DNA from: Oscheius tipulae
Taxonomy: Eukaryota; Nematoda; Chromadorea; Rhabditida; Rhabditidae
Reading direction: 5' to 3'
NCBI GenBank assembly: GCA_037178975.1
Contig: JASJZH010000006.1
Span: 3,534,001-3,598,000 of the forward strand
Length of the DNA stretch: 64,000 nt
Shown: positions 61,183 through 64,000 of the stretch, piece by piece
How positions within the stretch are numbered: position 1 is the first letter of the stretch
Layout of the letters: every line of letters begins with the position of its first letter
Made by a program: the position numbers and the translations under genes
The notes under the pieces: model-generated
Seen by the model: the letters and a program-made list of their open reading frames with translations, nothing else
Database searches by the model: none
What the model was told of the DNA's origin: nothing

Positions 61183-63345
61183 ATGAGACCGAATGAGGTC
61201 TGTATCAAAATGCCATGTCTTTCAGACATATGCCCTTCGAACTCTCCGAATTTCCAGCTGTTTCTAGTGATCCACAGTATTGGTATCGCCAGTCATTTTC
61301 AGGCACGTCTTACAAGATGTTCACACCTCTAACTTTTAGTTGTATCTCGACAGTGTTGTTGGTAACCTTCTCCCTGCCGCCATGCCCTATCTTTTACGAC
61401 ATTACAAGACTGAAGAAAGTGGTTTGTTCTAGCGAAAGGCCCGTCTAATAGTTGTTTCTCAGCCGAGTCGTATTGGGAAACTATGGTTTCGGCGAGAACG
61501 TATGGGATCTCTATCGGCTGCTTTTTGACGATTGCTTTGTCGTTCAAGTTTGGACTCAAGTCTCAAACAGTTTTTGGTATAGCGTTCCATTTGCTTGTAT
61601 CAGACCTTTTCAGGCACATTTCTGTGTATTTCTGGTATCGCAAGTTCTGCCCTTCTGCTCTGTTGGGAAACAGCATTGTATCCAGTGCTTGTCGGAAGAT
61701 TTCTGAATGGTGTTGGCCAAGGAATGGTTCAGGTATTTATTTTTATTTATAAGTTTGTACTCGTTGCTTAGACCGTTGGATGTGTAATGCTTGTAGAAGT
61801 TTCTCCATGCCGGAAAAGAGGAACCGCAGTGGCTGCTCTGGTGATTAGATAAGATGGGGTTCAAAATTCTTAGAAATTTAGACAATATGGGCGTGTGCTG
61901 GAGAAGTCCTGGGAATGCTGTTCTCGTTGGATATGTTTTTGGGACGGCCTGATTTTTGGATATGGGGAATGTTGGTCCCGCTGATTTTGCTTGTTCCAGC
62001 CCTAGTAGTTCTTGTTCGTGCGCCTGATTCACCGAGGTATAGAACGGCTGATGCACAAAATGTAGAGAGTTACAGGTATCTCTTCAAGTCAGGATTTGAT
62101 GAAGAAGGTCGGAAAGCATTAAGCTACTATCAGGTTCGTATCAGCTAAAGCATTGCATTCTCCTATTATTTAGAGCAGCGCCGATGCAAGAATTTCCGAG
62201 GAAGAAATTCTGGGTGAAATCAATTTTGTAAATTCGAATGCAGTTCATGATCTCATTTTGCAATTAAGTTGGACAACGACAGGGATGAGAATTCGAACTC
62301 GATGAAACAGGACAACGCAACTGTTTGCGATATGTGGAAAAGATTCAAGGCATACATCTACCATTTTGAAAGACTGTCATCGTTTTCAGGATGGGCTCTT
62401 TGTCCGGCCTCTTTTCTTGGCAGCAATTGTTCAAGGATTTGTGCACTTAGACGACTGGGTATGCATGTTTTGCTCAAACCAGTGCGCCGTTTCAGCTTTG
62501 GGTCTCCTATTCTACCCCAATTTTCGAGAAAAACGGAATGTCGTCATCGGAAGCTCAAAGATATTCTCTAATGATGTCTATCCCACAAACACTTGTCAGT
62601 ATCGGACTCATTCGGTAAGATAAAAACTGTATAAAAAAAAAGAGTCTTAGCTACTTCGATAAGTTCACAAGAAAGCAGCTTCTCATTTGGCCCTCTTGTG
62701 CCAGCGCAGTCTTTGCACTCATGGCAGCTTACTGTCTCGCACACAAAGGTACTATAATGGAAACAAAACACAAAACATATTTAGGGACCACCCTCGGAAG
62801 TCCGATCTGGCTCGCTTATTTTGCCATGCTCGATCTCTGTACCGCAGCGATTAGTGGAGAGAGCGCCTACGCAATTGTGCCTGAACTATTCCTATCACAG
62901 GATAAAGTTCTCGGAACGGCCATCGTTGGAATTTTCCAGGTACTTTCTTAACTTATGATAGAACAAAACAATTGTTAAGAATGCGTTTGGAGGCATTTTA
63001 TCCAACTATATTTTGACTTTTATAAATACTGTCGGAACCTCCAGCGTCCTCGTCCCCTTCGCCATCTTCAATTTCGGCTACAGTTTGTTCAACTGGTTCA
63101 ACTTACCAGAAACATCTAACAAGAGCGCTCAGGTACCAAATTTAGGTAGTGTAGATAGATTCCTTTTACAGGAAGTTTCGGCCCACTTCTCCAAGGACCT
63201 GCCCTTCAAAAAGCTTTTCTATGTGTTGCGAAACTCTCTTCCGAAGCCGGTACAAGCCTTCACCTTTGTTATCAATGTTTTCTTCCTTACGGTTCTGATC
63301 CATTTCTGTTTTAAAGTTTGGCAGGTAGCCACGGTTGGATTCTAA
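61183..63345 (+). CDS. GLUT-like facilitated sugar transporter (MFS)
   Basis: Major facilitator of the sugar-porter group, 12 TM helices. Exons: 61183-61302, 61340-61418, 61463-61576, 61614-61732, 61772-61840, 61882-62133, 62174-62227, 62269-62349, 62390-62458, 62496-62614, 62651-62748, 62785-62939, 62980-63132, 63172-63345; 551 residues. Seen: VLVGRFLNGVGQGMV (TM4 GRFxxG block), MLVEVSPCRKRGTAVAAL, APDSPRY (PESPR motif after TM6), TPIFEKNGMSSSEAQRYSL, and FNLPETSNKSAQEV (PET motif after TM12). The classical QQLSG of TM7 is replaced by IVQGFVHLDDW, and the GR[KR] of loop 2-3 is weak, so it is a divergent branch with unknown substrate. Introns 61303-61339 and 62350-62389 use GC donors. Confidence 0.82.
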
Positions 63346-63919
63346 CGGGTTACCTAGGAATACTCCCTTGAAGAATGATCATACTTTACCGGTTCTGTTT
63401 GTATATTGTGCAAATACAAAATCGTCATAATAAAAAGTTGCTTTACCAGTATTTAGCGGAACCGTTTCAGGGAAGTGAACTACACGACACTATGAAGTTG
63501 AGTCTGCTGGCAAATGCTTTTTTCTTTGTACGAAAGACGACCTTTTCTTCTGGTACCTGCCAACAGTGTAACTGTTAAACGACGTAGATCATTGTCGCCG
63601 CTTCCAATAGTAACGGTTTAGTTAGTCGGTTTAGACGAGGGAATGACTAGTTGTTCAGTTTTGATGTTCTGAAAAGCACCCATTTTTTTGGTTGTTTTTG
63701 TATATTTTCCACTAAGATATAGGAAATAAACTAAGCATAGTTTCCCCTACGATCTAGAATTCTATTCATTGCCGACTAACTATTCTATTGGCAAAGTGCA
63801 ATCATGAACCATCACGTGTCCGTCATGGGCTCTTGCTGCCTTGCACTTTTGCGAACACAGTCTTTTTTCTCGCAATGCTGATATAAAAGCCTCGGTGAGA
63901 CCGACAGAGCCACCGAAAC
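63346..63919. other. Intergenic with TATA-containing promoter
   Basis: 3' flank of the sugar carrier (AATAAA at about 63725) and promoter of the following gene. No exon seen. Confidence 0.5.
63882..63889 (+). promoter_or_regulatory. TATA box
   Basis: TATAAAAG, 31 bp before the next ATG. A start site about 30 bp downstream would leave a very short 5' UTR. Confidence 0.55.
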
Positions 63920-63987
63920 ATGCAGCGCCTCGAGTGTGTCTCTAGAAGCCTCTTAGCATCTCCTCGTCTAATCCTTCGGGTCTTCAG
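63920..63987 (+). CDS. First exon of an unidentified gene with mitochondrial-type presequence
   Basis: ATG at 63920, then 22 codons and a GTAAAC donor at 63988; the gene continues beyond the window. The peptide MQRLECVSRSLLASPRLILR has five Arg, several Ser and Leu and only one acidic residue, the amphipathic composition of a mitochondrial targeting sequence. A TATA box stands 31 bp upstream. Product unknown. Confidence 0.5.
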
Positions 63988-64000
63988 GTAAACATGAAAC

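Overview
The window is nematode chromosomal DNA. Genes are split into many short exons by introns that are mostly 34-45 bp long and end in the worm-type acceptor TTTTCAG. A similar acceptor often sits a few bases before the start codon, which suggests spliced-leader trans-splicing. Several families are worm-typical or worm-expanded: Clc-like four-TM protein, ZP-domain protein, Cys-loop channels in tandem, HNF4-like nuclear receptor, TWK-type K2P channel, and a calsequestrin whose model gives 417 residues. GC content is moderate. I cannot name the species.

Layout. 1-693: 3' end of an actin gene. 1.9-10.6 kb: three + strand housekeeping genes, a TGFBRAP1/Vps3-like tethering subunit, a TMEM87-like Golgi seven-TM protein and a TBCEL-like tubulin cofactor. 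11.5-16.8 kb: two - strand genes, an acyl-CoA synthetase and a two-pore K+ channel. 17.7-19.1 kb: a divergent ETS factor. 20.6-23.9 kb: a Clc-like protein and an SLC46-like carrier. 26.2-32.9 kb: hormone-sensitive lipase followed by two adjacent Cys-loop channel genes. 34.5-37.4 kb: a nuclear hormone receptor on the - strand. 37.4-47.6 kb: a gene-poor stretch holding only a fatty-acid-binding protein and a ZP-domain membrane protein, both on the - strand. 47.6-49.8 kb: calsequestrin with a hAT-like MITE in intron 3. About 50.5 kb: a broken DHRS1-type dehydrogenase. 51.6-54.0 kb: a NaPi-II phosphate carrier. 54.3-56.6 kb, - strand: a claudin-like protein (5' end unresolved) and a WDR91-like protein without WD40 repeats. 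57.1-58.7 kb: a calcium-activated apyrase. 60.0 kb: a second copy of the MITE. 61.2-63.3 kb: a GLUT-like sugar carrier. 63.9 kb: the first exon of a gene with a mitochondrial-type presequence.

There is no operon-like pathway. Lipid handling recurs (lipase, acyl-CoA synthetase, FABP, HNF4-like receptor), as do membrane transport and excitability, but the genes are on both strands and look independently regulated. Exon limits below were set by hand from GT/GC...AG signals plus reading-frame continuity and family resemblance. No alignment or search was run.
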